The position numbers and the translations under genes are program-made. The notes below the pieces were generated by a model. It ran no database searches, was not told where the DNA came from, and was given only the letters and a program-made list of their open reading frames with translations. Shown piece by piece: positions 15,676-17,689 of a stretch of DNA of 17,689 nucleotides; positions within the stretch are counted from its first letter, which is position 1, and the number at the start of each line of letters is the position of its first letter. The DNA comes from Renibacterium sp043789415 (GTDB taxonomy: Bacteria > Actinomycetota > Actinomycetes > Actinomycetales > Micrococcaceae): positions 1 through 17,689 of the forward strand of contig NZ_JBDLLW010000005.1 of assembly GCF_043789415.1 (NCBI RefSeq). The letters run 5' to 3'.

Positions 15676-16641
15676 GCTGGCGCGCTGCTGCGGAGCGGCG
15701 ACGTCGGAGAGCACCCGCTTGAGGACGACGTCGGGGGTGGCTCCGGCGAATTCCGCTTCCGGGTCCATCACCAGGCGGTGCGTCCAGACCACGGGGGCCA
15801 GTTCTTTGACGTCATCCGGCAGCACGTAGTTGCGGCCCTGCGAGGCGGCCCAGACCTTGGCTGCCCGCACCATGGCGATAGCGCCGCGAACGCTCACCCC
15901 GAGCCGGGTCTCCGGGGCGTTGCGAGTCTCCTCGCAGAGCCGGGAGATGTACTCCAGCACAGCGGGGTCGGTGTGGGTGGTGGCTGCCAGATCGGCCATA
16001 TCGGCGACCGCTGCCGTGGTGATAATCGGCTGCATGGTCGAGGTGCGGTCTCGCTGGCTGGAGCCGCTGAGCACCTGCACCGTGGAGGCGTGGTCCGGGT
16101 AGCCGATCGAGGTCTTGATCAGGAAGCGGTCGAGCTGTGCTTCGGGCAGCCGGTAGGTCCCGGCCTGCTCGATCGGGTTCTGAGTGGCCAGCACCATGAA
16201 CGGGCGACCAGCCTCGTAGGTGACGCCGTCCACGGTGACTCGGGACTCCTCCATCACTTCGAGCAGCGCCGACTGGGTCTTGGGCGACGCGCGGTTGATC
16301 TCATCAGCCAGCACGATAGTGGCGAAGATCGGGCCCTTGTGGAACTCGAACTTCTGGGTTTTCTGATCATAGATGGTCACGCCGGTGACGTCGGAGGGCA
16401 GCAGGTCAGGGGTGAACTGAATCCGCGAATTGGTGCCCTGCACGGTGGCCGCGAGCGCGCGGGCCAGCATGGTCTTGCCGGTGCCGGGCGCATCCTCGAA
16501 AAGCACGTGCCCCTCGGCCAGCATGGCGGTAAGGGTCAGCCGCACCACGTGGGCCTTGCCCAGCACGGCCTGGCCGATATTGCTCACGAGCTTCTCAAAG
16601 GTGCCAGCAAACCAGCTAGCCTGCTCCGCGGTCATTGTCAT
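15670..16641 (-). CDS. MoxR-family AAA+ ATPase
   Basis: A 323-residue AAA+ chaperone-like ATPase. Walker A is APGTGKT (51-57), Walker B is IVLADEIN (109-116, with D113 and E114), sensor 1 is ATQNP (152-156), the helix QLDRF at 169-173 follows, and GVSVRG near 248-253 fits sensor 2. Length and motif order are normal for MoxR, and all ATPase residues are present. MoxR proteins act with DUF58/VWA partners on metal-centre, membrane or surface complexes; the partner here is the next gene. The ATG at 16641 (MTMTAEQ) has GAGG 9 nt upstream; a second ATG two codons later is possible. It is separated by 48 nt from the Fn3 gene with no terminator-like hairpin, so read-through from the Fn3 gene is likely. 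The stop lies in a tandem repeat. Confidence 0.95.
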   Translation of the reverse strand: MTMTAEQASWFAGTFEKLVSNIGQAVLGKAHVVRLTLTAMLAEGHVLFEDAPGTGKTMLARALAATVQGTNSRIQFTPDLLPSDVTGVTIYDQKTQKFEFHKGPIFATIVLADEINRASPKTQSALLEVMEESRVTVDGVTYEAGRPFMVLATQNPIEQAGTYRLPEAQLDRFLIKTSIGYPDHASTVQVLSGSSQRDRTSTMQPIITTAAVADMADLAATTHTDPAVLEYISRLCEETRNAPETRLGVSVRGAIAMVRAAKVWAASQGRNYVLPDDVKELAPVVWTHRLVMDPEAEFAGATPDVVLKRVLSDVAAPQQRASA

Positions 16642-16689
16642 GGAGTGTGTCCTCTTGGTTGTTCGAATTATCGTTCTGTTTTGCTTCTG

Positions 16690-17689
16690 CTATCCGCAGG
16701 AAATATTAGGCCCTGACACATGGTGCACAGTATCTGCACGAGCCCAACGTCCGTTATATGCCCCTGCGGATATGTGATACCAGCCACCGCCTGAGCCCCA
16801 CGGGTTACCGCAGCGATCCACTTCCACTTCGCCGTCCTTCACTCTCAGCCAGGGGAATGCTGCACTTCCTCCACCCGGCTTACCGCCACAGCTCTTAGGC
16901 GGACCTTCGTTGTAGATCGAGCTTCCGTTGCCGGTCTCAGTACAGGTGTTGACATCCCCTGCATTCACGGCGATTGTAGTCACCTTTGGCTTATCAGGGC
17001 CCGCAGTCGCAGAAGCACTGGCCTGCGGTCCATCTGTACCGACCGAGTTAGTGTTGACGACCTTGATGGTATGCCGCTGACTGAAATCACCGGTAACGTT
17101 TCTGCTGCCACTAGCTGGAGCGGATTCCCAGGCTCCGCCGTCAATGCTGATCTTGGTCGATCGAATATCGGCATCTCCCGGCGCGGACCAGGAGAAACTG
17201 ACTGTTTTATCGCCCTCGCCGCCGCCCTGCCCGCTCACCGAAGCCTCCTTCGGATTGCCATAAGGAACAACCGCATTCGACGGTCCCGAGGCATCCCCGC
17301 GATCCGAATAAGCGCTGGAAACCGCGTACACCGTCACCTGGGTCGAAGAACCATTATTCGCTGGCACAGTACCCGTTCCGTTGGAGTTCAGCGGAATCCC
17401 TTGCTGGCCGGGGCTGACATTGGCGAAGTAGCTCATCTCCGAAGGCCTAGACCCGTGTAGCGCGGCGCCACTGAGCGGAGTGAACCGCACGCTGAGCTGA
17501 TTGCCTGATCCTCCGGTGTTCGTCGCTGCAATACTGGGCGCCCCCACCTGGCCCGGTTTGGTGATCGAACGCTGCTCGGCGGAGCGCGGGCTGGCCGGGG
17601 AGGTCCCGGCCTTGTTCTTCGCCACCACCGAGAAGAAGTACCCCTCCTGGGCGGTGGGCAGGCTAACAGTGGCGGTGGTCGCCGTCGTC
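16690..17689 (-). CDS. C-terminal part of a large secreted fibronectin type III protein
   Basis: The frame is open to the right edge, so about 333 C-terminal residues are visible and the start is outside the window. The internal GTG at 17628 lies in mid-domain (YFFSVVAKNKAGTS) and is not a start. The visible part begins with the end of one Fn3-type domain, whose last strand has the Y-x-x-x-V-x-A-x-N pattern, followed by two or more further Ig/Fn3-like beta modules rich in Gly, Ser, Thr and Asn. The final 100 residues or so form a different module with four cysteines (NTCTE, KSCGG, DRCGN, ISCG) and several Trp and Gly, plausibly disulfide-bonded outside the cell. No LPxTG anchor or transmembrane helix closes the protein. 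Such proteins are often encoded immediately upstream of MoxR-DUF58 in Micrococcales. It may be a surface or exported client of the machinery downstream. Confidence 0.8.
   Translation of the reverse strand, partial: TTATTATVSLPTAQEGYFFSVVAKNKAGTSPASPRSAEQRSITKPGQVGAPSIAATNTGGSGNQLSVRFTPLSGAALHGSRPSEMSYFANVSPGQQGIPLNSNGTGTVPANNGSSTQVTVYAVSSAYSDRGDASGPSNAVVPYGNPKEASVSGQGGGEGDKTVSFSWSAPGDADIRSTKISIDGGAWESAPASGSRNVTGDFSQRHTIKVVNTNSVGTDGPQASASATAGPDKPKVTTIAVNAGDVNTCTETGNGSSIYNEGPPKSCGGKPGGGSAAFPWLRVKDGEVEVDRCGNPWGSGGGWYHISAGAYNGRWARADTVHHVSGPNISCG

Noticed and set aside
16667..16672. GATAAT on the minus strand as a -10 box for the MoxR gene
   Set aside because: It is close to TATAAT but has no recognisable -35 box at 16-18 nt and no extended -10, so it was not called as a promoter.

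Overview
The window comes from a GC-rich actinobacterium. GTG starts, strong third-position G/C bias, Ala/Pro/Gly-rich linkers and the gene set point to Micrococcales, most likely a Micrococcaceae/Arthrobacter-like organism; the genus is inference from gene style only. All ten genes lie on the minus strand, so transcription runs from high to low coordinates. No RNA gene, insertion sequence, CRISPR array or integrase was seen.

In transcription order: the C-terminal end of a large secreted fibronectin-type-III (Fn3) protein (16690-17689, cut by the window edge); a MoxR AAA+ ATPase; a DUF58 membrane protein; a membrane protein with a transglutaminase-like domain that appears to lack its catalytic cysteine; a zinc-ribbon/RDD membrane/FHA protein; a soluble PP2C phosphatase; a zinc-ribbon/FHA protein with a long disordered linker; a membrane Ser/Thr kinase with an Fn3-like ectodomain; an FHA-like/winged-helix protein; a 1482-residue EssC/EccC-type FtsK/SpoIIIE ATPase with an N-terminal FHA domain; and the first 24 codons of a probable WXG100 protein at the left edge. 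Four junctions are 4-nt ATGA/GTGA overlaps and two others are only 4 and 7 nt apart, so most of the block is probably one translationally coupled operon. The larger gaps are 48 nt on each side of moxR, 102 nt after the kinase, and 144 nt before the WXG100 gene. The last holds a hairpin and a candidate promoter.

The parts suggest a type VII-like secretion module (EssC-like motor plus WXG100 substrate) wired to an embedded phospho-threonine circuit: one writer (kinase), one eraser (PP2C) and four FHA-type readers, one of them fused to the motor. The upstream MoxR-DUF58-transglutaminase trio is a known chaperone/membrane association and may serve assembly of the secreted Fn3 protein or the machine. 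The layout resembles in logic the kinase/phosphatase/Fha control of type VI secretion, here on a WXG100/EssC system. That the modules work together is inferred from gene order and domains. No EccB, EccD, EccE or mycosin gene lies inside the window.
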